Shown one piece after another: positions 55,101 through 63,616 of a stretch of DNA of 64,000 bases. The DNA comes from Chondrus crispus. Taxonomy: Eukaryota; Rhodophyta; Florideophyceae; Gigartinales; Gigartinaceae. Made by a program: the position numbers and the translations under genes. How positions within the stretch are numbered: position 1 is the stretch's first letter; the number at the start of each line of letters is the position of its first letter. Location of the stretch: positions 29,322 to 93,321 of the forward strand of contig NW_005179096.1 in the NCBI RefSeq assembly GCF_000350225.1. Direction: 5' to 3'. Under the pieces are notes generated by a model, which was given only the letters and a program-made list of their open reading frames with translations, made no database searches and was not told the DNA's origin.

Positions 55101-58100
55101 GTTAGCAGTACATCATGCCTTCATGAGGAGTATAATTCCAACCGTTGTAGCTGAAGACCTTTTCACTAAGCAACCCGGTCGCAGCGTCATGAAACTGTTG
55201 AGTTTTACAGGGACTGGAAGGGTCGGGCAGGATTCTCGTGGCTGGACATATGTGCACCTGGATGAGGCGTTAGAAATGCTAATTGTAAGACATTTGAAGG
55301 GCTTAAGTGTGAACTTGCTGCAGCACTTACAGAATTCCGCTGCCTGGTTAATGCCTGTCTCACTGTGCCGCTCACTGTGCAGATATATGACAGGTGCTTC
55401 TCGCTCTATTGGGTCTAAACTTGCAAATATAGATGGGGGTGAGGGGACAGGTCCACTGAAAGAGTACGACCGGAACGCTTGTCAGTGGAAAACAGTGGCT
55501 AGGATGCTGCACTTAATGAGGGAATGCGGATTCCTCAACCCGGAGCATCGCGGATCAGAGTGGTTGACAAACGTGTTCGCCGTCCAAAAACAGAGAATGA
55601 CCTTGGCCAATGACCAGAAAAGACTCCTTGACATATGGAAAGTAGGGCGTGATACAGCGAAGCTCCACGCATCAGTACTCTTCCCAGAGTTGTTTGGGAA
55701 CCTTACAGATGAAGACAGAAATACTTATTTTGACGGGGCGAAATTTAAGAAGTGGACCAAGCGTCGAAGAGTACTGACACCTGCTCAATCAATGGCAAAA
55801 AATAACGGTTTTGCCGTTCTTGAAGGGGAAGGCGAGATACCAAACTCAAGCATGGTAATGGGTACAACTGTCAGAACCATGGAAAGGCCCAAGGACAAAG
55901 CTGGTTTCGTAAAAGTTGTCACGGAACGGAGGCGCATTATTTCTAAGTTTAAAGATGCCCTGTACTTGGAGGAGAGAAAAGCAATTCAGGCTGGTAATAA
56001 GCAGGCCATAGATGAAGTGCGCTTGAGATGGGACGAGCTTCATCAATCGCGGCACCTCATAACGCCACTTGCATATTGCTTTGTCGATTTCACTGGTACC
56101 ATAAAACATGGAAGCAAATCTCGCTTTCTGAAGTACTGTACTAGAAACAACCGAGAGATAGTATATCCGTGGAATGGCTTATTAACATTGACTGATGACA
56201 ATGTTGTCGTGTCCCGCAGCCTTTATGAAGCCACCTTCGAGCCATACTTCTCTATTCAAATAGATATTATGAACGCACTTCATTACAGGGACAAAGGCGA
56301 CAGAGGGACGTCACTGCTGGAAATTGTAACAGGAAAAATGAGAACTATCCTGCGGCCGTGGCTGAAGGGACCAAGGGCAAAATACTTGCATCAGATACAT
56401 TTGCACATTGACGACCCATCGCGAGTGATTACTCACAAAGTAGCCGAGCAGAGACGCAGAGATGCCGGCAGGAGCAAGTTAAATTCCCGTACCGGCGATG
56501 AGGGCTATAATATGAGCACTACAGTTAACAGACTCGACTTTCTAGACAACGTAAATGTGCCGTGGTCAACTCTTCTAAGTGACAGGTCGTACAAAGACGA
56601 GCTTGCTTCACTCCATTTGTTTTGTGCTGCGATTGCCGCATTCGACGTTATGAGTGAGTCGAACTATAAGACAAAGTTCAAGCCCTGTGTGTATTTACAC
56701 GGTGGGATGTTTTCCCTTCAAGGAGATTTCAGCAATTGCGCTCCGACGGACTACATTCCAAGAAGGCATACGCCAGACTGCGACAATATTCTGAAGGGTT
56801 CCGTGATGCTTAAAAAGAAAAGCGTTGCAGAAGGGCAGGCAGTTTGTGATGATCTTTTTATCATTCCCAGAACAAAGTGCTTGATTTTTAGAACAGATGG
56901 AGGGACGGAAATCGGCGAAATGGACATTAGTCACGGAGAGTCAGAAACCAGGTTCGTAACAGTGGTGGCGAATTATGTCGTGCAGGAGTTAAGTGTTTGG
57001 AAGTCGTCAAGGGGTAGCTCGTCATGCACTCGAAATTGTGCTTCTGTGATAGTATCAGATGACACAGATGTGTTCATGATTATGATGTGCAACCCAAAGC
57101 TTTATGGCTTGGGTATAAAGCATGTGCTGAATAACACTGTTCATGACGTTGATGAGGCAAGGAGAGTGCTTCGTAAGGCAGAGTTAACCGGAGAAGCGTC
57201 TGCTCTGGTGTACAATCTGGCAGGCTCAGACTATTTGCCGTATATATATGGAGTACATCATGAGGTATTCTTAATGGCCTTTGTTTGGTTTAGACAGCAT
57301 TTAGGAGGACTGAGCACTCCTGCTGAGCAGAATGTCGACCAGTTTGCACTATATTTTTGTTTGGTGTTCCTTTTCAAACGCGGCATCAGAGTTCTTTGCA
57401 ATTCTCTACAGTACAAGAGCAAAATGGCTTTTTTATGCACTCAAGTTCGAAGCGGTTTGAAGGGCTCTAAAGATGTTGAGGTGTTGAAAAAAGAGGTGTT
57501 CGTCTCAGAGCATTCTGTCGGGTCGACACTATGGCAGCGAGACTTGCGCAATTTTGTTGCAGATTCGGCAACCTGTTCAAACGAACTCCTACCACCTGTT
57601 GGACATTTGATGTTACATGCCAACAGGGCACAGTTCGTGGTTTTTAAATATTGGGGCGAGTCCGAGTCAAAGGACCTTTCACCATCTCGTGTAGGTGGGT
57701 GCAGTCCCACTTATAGATATGAAAATGATGGGGGCGTGCTGTTGGAGGATGTGGACTGTCTTTATCGTACTCAGAGGAATATTTCCTGTGCAGTACAGTT
57801 CTGCCGCTGCAAGGGAGACTGCTCTACGAAACGTTGCCTCAGTAACAAGAAGGGTAAGAAGTGCATAGGATGTCAATGCAATGAATTTATTTGTAGCAAC
57901 AGAGTTAAAACGAGACATGAACTAGAAATAATTGACTGTATCGCTCAGAGTTCACTCTCTGAACATGGTGCGGAAAAGTCCGTTAATACTGGGCCCCTGG
58001 CGTCAGAAGTGAAGGTAGAGCTAGTGGAGAATGACGATGAAGATGGCAACCAATCTGCCAGGGACGTTGTTCAAATCTTTGGTGCTTCCAGTTCGCAGAG

Positions 58101-58158
58101 CTCTTCGTCTGGAGAAATATATTTGACAGAACTAGAAGATGTGAGCGCTTTACTCTAA
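52102..58158 (+). CDS. Giant transposon protein: Cys-rich N-terminus, DQP/FH region, FEN/PIN-like nuclease, CXC domain
   Basis: 2018 intact codons. The N-terminal 350 residues hold many Cys pairs (CIIC, CKC, YCCSSC, VCSC). A central region has D760-Q761-P762 followed by GFFHAEKQ (H801), a pattern I know from large uncharacterised metazoan proteins thought to be transposon-borne. Residues about 1540-1725 carry FEN1/XPG/PIN-type nuclease signatures: GESETR (E1613, E1615), SDDTDV (D1653, D1654, D1656) and AGSDYLPYIYGV (D1710), matching acidic metal ligands plus the GxDY...GV motif. C1901-C1931 is a CXC cysteine cluster (CRCKGDC, CIGCQC, CSN) typical of DNA-binding CXC domains. The C-terminus is acidic and Ser-rich. 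I infer a nuclear DNA-binding nuclease serving transposition. It is unbroken while the neighbouring transposase is not, which suggests selection or youth. Confidence 0.75.
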   Translation: MCRDKKNGWHIIINPRKYGKGQSSCALQAWATRVRAIPRKLISRTCIICETKPRLTTISRDTSSNSERTRNPTCDWTLYNILQSSPSVQSTWISEMTRLCKCDEKVLWQLLRNPREYRLCYVHMNHSRYSRNVSPRAGFDSGESKDGFCVFRGLGCSHVSLNSMRLRPIKLFDSATLVSNESYLELEEVVHNHTNGSLKLSDVMGKYCCSSCLYIVNEGRNCSAPSISIQSLSCVVYRLLVRCILHALQESSIETFWPESSPVKSLAMTLKSSCIVLNIEGHILRMVPFVDVCSCRRSLCKIGDRTDVIQNAPIDNKILQKKIENVLAGKGIILHKLSFKLRCYIPATSVHSMLGKMAASDANTTKGFTRPSPAHTRTMLGDVANYFISEKDSFWTVNWSLSRVISSIPPLLWSDVLMSMASQRRIANWHLVAKASNKQLHDVFPVSNRSNSLPLPSIKEFLNSKCSNYTRSDLLISVRVLKVIEQMVLSRTNGVAGPFTISVSIAGICEVSPSFVSVLKALGLFVSYNRTEKYRQELIAQRERRGRWDVSEMDEVVIPTFQFDNWDIKPLHAVKVDGKAMPKVNGSLLQGQSRKRVRGKSEGWRNEIELKRQRQSSWRSMKRLGSRENLTDSLSNREHEAIILQFQSVVLGMSSLYRRQLLGGLEGANAEYNTGTREGLDSLMHHRPVNFRTLMLSCFKPHGGKNLGTESLFDQHVVYVEISQDSAADILTARRFLQLIEESVRPGQHGCPRYVVLAGDQPSHKMFMTLWVESWRAARKNRTREKVDLHEWLIPFPGFFHAEKQISYSICKEMLSGLGGEEMANCSGLSPSQAQNFISHSHARNNRAVLFNLACAMIIHITDMVCMEDEGVARRVTALHEKTGKKQVSSDSVASFHAKKDAWSNSDNKQKPCRSVYDQTTDLVTAEAIEVEAVLRKELEKKFCGGPNGVHFVKTILLGCLIPTVGFHVFSRAGHTALNEAFWFHHHTILHSSGHLKYQELAVHHAFMRSIIPTVVAEDLFTKQPGRSVMKLLSFTGTGRVGQDSRGWTYVHLDEALEMLIVRHLKGLSVNLLQHLQNSAAWLMPVSLCRSLCRYMTGASRSIGSKLANIDGGEGTGPLKEYDRNACQWKTVARMLHLMRECGFLNPEHRGSEWLTNVFAVQKQRMTLANDQKRLLDIWKVGRDTAKLHASVLFPELFGNLTDEDRNTYFDGAKFKKWTKRRRVLTPAQSMAKNNGFAVLEGEGEIPNSSMVMGTTVRTMERPKDKAGFVKVVTERRRIISKFKDALYLEERKAIQAGNKQAIDEVRLRWDELHQSRHLITPLAYCFVDFTGTIKHGSKSRFLKYCTRNNREIVYPWNGLLTLTDDNVVVSRSLYEATFEPYFSIQIDIMNALHYRDKGDRGTSLLEIVTGKMRTILRPWLKGPRAKYLHQIHLHIDDPSRVITHKVAEQRRRDAGRSKLNSRTGDEGYNMSTTVNRLDFLDNVNVPWSTLLSDRSYKDELASLHLFCAAIAAFDVMSESNYKTKFKPCVYLHGGMFSLQGDFSNCAPTDYIPRRHTPDCDNILKGSVMLKKKSVAEGQAVCDDLFIIPRTKCLIFRTDGGTEIGEMDISHGESETRFVTVVANYVVQELSVWKSSRGSSSCTRNCASVIVSDDTDVFMIMMCNPKLYGLGIKHVLNNTVHDVDEARRVLRKAELTGEASALVYNLAGSDYLPYIYGVHHEVFLMAFVWFRQHLGGLSTPAEQNVDQFALYFCLVFLFKRGIRVLCNSLQYKSKMAFLCTQVRSGLKGSKDVEVLKKEVFVSEHSVGSTLWQRDLRNFVADSATCSNELLPPVGHLMLHANRAQFVVFKYWGESESKDLSPSRVGGCSPTYRYENDGGVLLEDVDCLYRTQRNISCAVQFCRCKGDCSTKRCLSNKKGKKCIGCQCNEFICSNRVKTRHELEIIDCIAQSSLSEHGAEKSVNTGPLASEVKVELVENDDEDGNQSARDVVQIFGASSSQSSSSGEIYLTELEDVSALL

Positions 58159-58780
58159 ACGTTTAAGGGTCAATTGGAGATTGTAGGGGACTATGTAAAG
58201 ATGGCGAGTGGAGCGTAGCTAGGCAGAAGGGGAAAGACTGGAATTTTCGACAAGCCGCCACATCGGGAAGAAACGGATTAAAGAAGTGAGAGCGGAAGGG
58301 GATACTGTATGTGGTGGTCATACGAGGAGCAATTGTAGCAGCCGATGTTTTGGGAGTGTGATTCCGTTAAGACCACAAATGCTTCTGACGTAATGCACGA
58401 ACAAGGACAAGGAAATGGCGTGGTTCCAAAGGGAAACGAAACAAAGACAAAGTGTGTTCACATGTTTGGAACAGTGAGCACTTGATATAGAATGATGTAC
58501 TGTAGAAACAAGACTCAAAACGAGTCGAGATATGGTACTGCAGAATGCAGAGGCAGTTTTCGGGATCAGAATGGATGTACGGATTTATGATGGCGCTTTA
58601 TGCCGCGGTCTAGAAATGAACTTTAAACTTTCGAAGTACAGCTCTAACATCTTCTACTTCTGTCAAACCTATTTCTCGGCTTGCCGCGGTGTTTGGTCTT
58701 CCAGCCTAAGTTGCCGTAGAAGTCGATTAGCTTCATGACTGCTCACGAGTGCGGAATGTCCATTCTCTTTGTGATGCATA
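58159..58780. other. Spacer between convergent genes
   Basis: The giant gene and the methyltransferase gene converge here. Only a short ORF at 58532-58738. Confidence 0.4.
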
Positions 58781-59755
58781 TTAATTTGAAAGATATGTGG
58801 CAAAATCGTCTAAGGCAGAATAATCTCCCCGGAGCTCTAGCGGAAATGCCCGCAGAAACGCCTCGTTGTGTATATCGACCTTTTCTGATTGGCATAAAGC
58901 ATAGCGGGTCCATACGAAGTACATTTCTTGGACATCTTGAGGCGGTGGGTTTTTCATGAGAGACTCCCGATTGGACCCAACAAACAGTCCGACAGTGTGG
59001 TAAATGTTTGGCTTAGGCTTGACTCGGTCGCCTGAAACGAGGACTTGCTCGTTTTGGAACGGAATGCAGCCTGGAGGAATAGTCACTAAAAGATGCCCTT
59101 CTGAGTTTAACTTGTGTAAATGCGACATCACTTTATACCTATTCGAAAGTGGAAGTAGTGCACATCTGCAGAATGGTGTTGTTCTCCTAGTTCCTCTCTC
59201 AAACTTCAGTAATACTTCGTTAATTAAATCTTTTTCGAATGGAGGATTTGCTGCGCCGCCCTCAACTATCTCCTCGTTGCTTTCCCATGTGCCTTTGGAA
59301 CCTAATTGGACATCTTCCACATCAGCGCTGCAGTACGCTTCGAGGACATCGCTGTGATTGAAGCAATCTGCAAAGAGTTCCGTGTCTTTCATACTTGTAA
59401 AGCGCCACAGAGCATACAATGAAGGTGTTACAGTCCATGAAGTTATAAACGAGTTTAATCTCATTTTCCGCTCTAGAGCCTGTAAAAGTACGGCTTGAAA
59501 GGAACTAGAGGAGGCCCCGGGCATTTCAACTCCGTTCGCTACCATAACAGGCCGCAGTGAGCCGTCGTTTTGCCCATCTTGTAAGCTTGTTCTGCAATAG
59601 CCTCTCCACATCTTGTCTGCCAATGCCCAAGAAAGTAAAAACTCACGATGCTGGAGCGTTCCAGGCGATTGCAAACGCACCTTATAGTACCGATAAATGC
59701 TGTTGTCCTCCCTGAGAGACATGTTGATGACTGTTATGGGCACGTGACTGTCCAT
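58781..59755 (-). CDS. PCIF1-like N6-adenine methyltransferase
   Basis: 324 open codons. The signature is AANPPF with N170-P171-P172-F173, the catalytic motif of N6-adenine methyltransferases in the (D/N)PPW/F/Y class. Upstream spacing fits the PCIF1 family in particular: YCSA at 141-144, LGSKG at 151-155, then NPPF and L..VLLKFER. Downstream NIYHTVGLFVGSN resembles the conserved NT-hydrophobic strand near the family's C-terminus. PCIF1 methylates the cap-adjacent adenosine of mRNA; related algal and protist proteins may act on DNA or RNA of transposons (inference). The length is only the catalytic half of PCIF1. Upstream minus-strand ORFs at 59795-60127 and 60194-60496 are protein-like and separated by plausible GT...AG gaps, so the gene may have 5' exons. 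Confidence 0.7.
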   Translation of the reverse strand: MDSHVPITVINMSLREDNSIYRYYKVRLQSPGTLQHREFLLSWALADKMWRGYCRTSLQDGQNDGSLRPVMVANGVEMPGASSSSFQAVLLQALERKMRLNSFITSWTVTPSLYALWRFTSMKDTELFADCFNHSDVLEAYCSADVEDVQLGSKGTWESNEEIVEGGAANPPFEKDLINEVLLKFERGTRRTTPFCRCALLPLSNRYKVMSHLHKLNSEGHLLVTIPPGCIPFQNEQVLVSGDRVKPKPNIYHTVGLFVGSNRESLMKNPPPQDVQEMYFVWTRYALCQSEKVDIHNEAFLRAFPLELRGDYSALDDFATYLSN

Positions 59756-60402
59756 AGAGCCAAAAAGGAATTATTCAAAACGTTTGCTCGCTTTTCAGAG
59801 CTCTGCGGAAAATGAGAGTAGTTCCACCACTGGATATGTAAATGCACCAGATCTGCGAAGGACACAAAGTGGAGAGAAGGCGGTGCTGGAGATAATGGAG
59901 TCTCGGGAAGATGAAAACGGCGGTGTGCACACTTCGCTGTGTAGCATGTTTTCAGGGCGGACTGCGAGCGAACGAAATGCCCATTTCGTAATAAAAACGC
60001 AGATCTGAAAGCAGCTTACTCTTGAGTGTCGTTTTCTTGCCTCAAAACTGAATTTTAAGAAAGTGAGAGGGAGTTGTCTGGCGCTTTCCATCCCAAAGTC
60101 CTCGAAGAATTCTCTATCGAAGGCCAATTGGCGGTAGCTCTCTTGCCGCCAAGGTGATGCCCGTTACCTCAACCTATTTTTCATTGCTTTTTTTCAGGTA
60201 TTAGAACCTTGGAAAACAACTCCATGCATCACGATTTGCATCATGTAAGCGCCAGGCCAGCAGGTGGTCACCGACTGTTGCTGTTCTGCGCGCTTGCATC
60301 TACGCAAATGCGCAAATAGCGGTTCACTTTTACCATTTCCCGCGAATACTTGGCCCAGAAGGGCGCCAAGATTGTAAAAACCAGAAGGCACGTTCTCCAA
60401 TT
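59756..60402 (-). other. Possible 5' exons of the methyltransferase gene
   Basis: Minus-strand ORFs 59795-60127 (FDREFFEDFGMESARQLPLT) and 60194-60496 (FYNLGALLGQVFAGNGKSEP) lack a known domain. A gap of about 66 bases between them starts AAG/GTTCTA and ends GGCAAG on the minus strand, which would serve as an intron. Tentative. Confidence 0.35.
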
Positions 60403-62166
60403 TTGCAGTATATAGCACGCATTCGTCTATGCATCCCCTTAAACAGATCGCCCATACACAAATCCCACCACTCGATGGTAGTATCAGCGTCTCCAATTGT
60501 CGCTGCTTTCAAACATGCTGCTCGTGTCCGGGCAAAGCGAGAGGCGCAAAACGCTGAAACGGGGATCGAATGGCATGAAAGCAGTCATGCTTCCATTGCG
60601 CCTCCGTCCACAGTCTCACAACCCTTTCTTGCCTTCCCACAACCAGCAACCCCAACGCCTCCATTTCCCTCCCGTACCAGAGCCGCTCAGCGAGTACTTT
60701 CGCGATCCGACCGAATCCGGATTGTAAAATAGATGTTTGAGGAAGTGTCACGGGTCGGCTGTAAACACATAGCTTCAAAGGGTGTCCGTCAGTTCCGGCA
60801 TTTGTTCCGTGGTAACGAAAAAGCCAACAACTCGAAAGCAAGCCGTTTATGGAAAGCAAGGGCGGAGTACCTCGAGGCAGATACAACACACCAGACACCG
60901 AGGCAAATTACAGGGGTTACAAGTTTTGGATTGAAAAGGGTGTATCTGAAGGCCAAGCCTAGACGCGGGAGAAAAAGGGCAGCCTGGGTGGTTGCTCTGC
61001 AAAGGGACCTCGTCGAGGAGTTCGATCGCTTGCGGAAGACTGGACTTAAGTTCAACGCAAAGTTGTTAGGCGACCTGGCGAGACAGCTCATAAGATATTC
61101 CGGCAAAGATGAATACTTTTTAATTTTTTTTGACGCGTCAGCAATAAAATATATTCAAGATATGATTTCACCACGTTGGGTACAAAGCTTTATGGAACGA
61201 AATCATATTGTCAGTCGTGCTCAAATAGGAAAATTGATGGTGACCGCTGCGAAGCAGGCATTCATCGAGAAAGAAGTAGCTTTCCATCTTGGGGTTGTGG
61301 CGCGAGAGTTCAAAGCTGGTCACTTAGATGAGGATGACGTGGCAAACGTTGACGAAACACATTTTGTCGTAAATATGGATAACCATAGAACACTAGGAAT
61401 TTGTGAGGATACAGAGGTTAAATACTCAAATGTTGTGTCCGGCTCGGAAGGGATGACAATAATTGTACACATTTCCGGTGGGAGGGATGCAAAACTGGAA
61501 CCTCCGATGCTGGTGTTTCAAAACAAAAACAGAAGTTACCCAATTCAAAGGGTTCCTGACGACGTTGCCGGAGTTTCGTATCGTTCGGGTCCGAAAGGTT
61601 GGATGGGTCGGGTGGTGATGCCCCAGTGGCTGAGGGAGAGGAAGGTAATTGGAGCTCTAAGGCACGGAAGGCGCCGTGTGATTTACATGGACAACTGCAG
61701 CGGGCACGCTGAGACCACTGAAATGGTTACTGCGTTGGAGGAAATCAATACAGAAGTGAGATTTCTCCCTCCAAACTCCACTGACTTGCTCCAACCTGCT
61801 GACTCATTTGTCATACAGAAACTGAAGGATGCGTAGCGTGCACGTTGGGACCGGCATAACATGGAGCGCATTATGGAAGCCGACTTCAAGGAGTCTTTGG
61901 GCAAACTGCCTAATCCCGGGAAGCATTATTTTCTAAAGCTTGCAGCTGCGGCAGTGGAGGAAGGCAACTCTCAACGAGACGGTGAAGGGTTGACGTACGC
62001 GAGCAAGTCCATGATCAGATGTGGCCTTGCTTTGAACACGAATGGGCAATGGGAGGAAAGGCAGTTGTTTCCTAAGCTGCAGAGCATTATTATCAGGTAT
62101 CGAAACCATTTCGATGGTGCTCCAGTTCTCTTTAACAAGCGAATGGTTGCCGGCGAGAGCACGTAG
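60403..62166 (+). pseudogene. Pogo-like DDE transposase interrupted by two TAG codons
   Basis: One continuous frame with TAG at 60730-60732 and 61834-61836 as its only stops. Between them, 367 codons carry an N-terminal helix-turn-helix-like region, a second DNA-binding region, and the DDE core: D207 in NVDETHFV, D320 in IYMDNCSGHAE, D357 in DLLQPADSF, with 36 residues between the last two. After the second TAG the frame continues for 110 codons in the expected C-terminal region. Catalytic residues are all present. Either two nonsense mutations, or stop readthrough. The piece before the first TAG (60403-60729) is Pro/Ala-rich and less certain. It is the likely mobilising enzyme of the 51458-62418 element. 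Confidence 0.72.
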
Positions 62167-62418
62167 AAATGCGGAGATATCTTTACACTATAAAAATTTT
62201 CTTTCTTCTGATTGGCCCTGAGTGACCTGTGCATTACAGACAGAATTAGACGAGACCGCACTATTTTGACTGATCTAAAATACTGCAGTCCTCACTAATT
62301 GCATATTTGGCCGAATTAGTGCGGTACCAATATTAGTGCGGGCCGCAGTAAATACTGTCACAGAGACAGCAAGTCAGCATTCCATAATACTGCGGACCGC
62401 ACTATTTGCAGTATTCGG
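62167..62418 (-). repeat. Right inverted-repeat end of the large transposon
   Basis: Terminal repeat 62397-62418 and several subterminal AATTAGTGCGG / CTGCAGTA motifs between 62270 and 62396. Confidence 0.7.
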
Positions 62419-62424
62419 TGTACT

Positions 62425-63506
62425 TGTAGTGCAATGCGCCTGTCCGGCAGAGACCGCGGTCCGATGGTCCAGCAAAAACAACAACAGCAACAAAAAGAAG
62501 AACTGCCGATGGCACAGCGCTACGAAGTGTCCGACTCTCCCTTCTCCGTTTAAACGAGCTTGCGACTCGTAGTAGCTCGGATCCCTGATGGGGGGCACAG
62601 AGAAATAGCCCGGCCCGGGATCGGTGTGGTAGAGACTTGCGAAGAGATCTGCTCGACGAGTGTGGAGTGGGGCGCGTACGTAGGTACCCCGGTTCCACTG
62701 GGTTGTAAGGCCAATGCTCGCTGAGCTTCTTCGACACCTTGTAACGCGACAAGGCCTTCGACGGGGGCGTCGCAACGCAGCCCGACGGGATGAAATGAAA
62801 GTAGCAGCGCTACGTCAACCGTGTCGCCCGATGGCTCGAAACACCTACGTCAACCGTGTCGCCCGATGGCTCGAAACACCTACACCGGTTCGGTCGCAAC
62901 CGACACCGATGGTACCAACACTGGCTCGTAATACGACGGAGCCCTTCGAGGGAGACGTCGTTGCAACGGTCTCCGTCGGAAAATGGGTCACAGTAGCAGC
63001 GCTACGTCAACTCTGTCGCCCGATGGCTCGAAACACCTACACCGGTTCGGTCGCAACCGAGGCCGATGGCACCAACACAAGATAAGGGAAAAATAGGTAG
63101 AATTAGAGATAGAAAAGGATAGGGAAATAAAGGAAATAGAAAGGGAACCCCGAGCGATAGAGGATGCCGTAGGCTTAGGTAAAAGGGAGCGTCTTGATAG
63201 AGACGGACTTCGACCAAGGCGACATTCAACTCCGGCAACTCGGGTTACCTTTACTGACTTGGTCGTCAGAGGGCTAAGGTATATATCGCCCCGCCGGAGC
63301 CAGTACAGTAGCTCGCGGCGCTAGATCCTAGATCTAATCTAGTGTCAGCAAAATTAATGCCAATTAATTATCTAAATAAAATAAAATAATTAAAAATTAA
63401 AACTGTGCAATTATTCACACGTGTGTCCCCCAAACCCGGACTACTTTTCATATCCAAATGTTTTCCTTTCTTTTCACCCCCCTTTCCAGGTGCGTATTGC
63501 ACTACA
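62425..63506 (-). repeat. LTR of a third family A copy (A3)
   Basis: 1082 bp, TGTAGTGCAAT... to ...GCACTACA, inverted relative to the other copies. On the minus strand it is preceded by the purine tract AGAAGGGAGAT, so it is the 3' LTR of an element whose body extends beyond 64000. It starts six bases from the end of the large transposon. Confidence 0.88.
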
Positions 63507-63616
63507 TATCTCCCTTCTGAGCGCTCTCGCGCAGCGGCTTCACTCCCTTGCTTCCCAACTTCTTCCTTTTTCTTCCGACCATCGGTCGCCGCTCGCGTGA
63601 GAGTAAGACGATCTCC

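Larger units (their letters stand above)
51458..62418. mobile_element. Large (about 11 kb) inverted-repeat DNA transposon with nuclease, methyltransferase and transposase genes
   Basis: 22-bp perfect terminal inverted repeats at 51458-51479 and 62397-62418 (CCGAATACTGC...AGTGCGG). Both ends also carry subterminal copies of a GCAAATTAGTGCAGTCTGC-type motif (51491-51517; complement near 62287-62315), and the left end has that motif inverted again at about 51553-51578. Alternatively the element proper is CTGCAAATAGTGCGG... inserted at a TA within a CCGAATATTCGG palindrome. Inside: a 2018-codon gene, a PCIF1-like methyltransferase gene in opposite orientation, and a pogo-like transposase. No copy of a retrotransposon lies inside. 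Confidence 0.7.

Noticed and set aside
60403-62166. Reassigned TAG codon across the organism
   Set aside because: Other pseudogenes here also carry TAA and TGA stops, and the LTR copies show TAG created from GAG/GGG-like codons by simple mutation; decay explains it.
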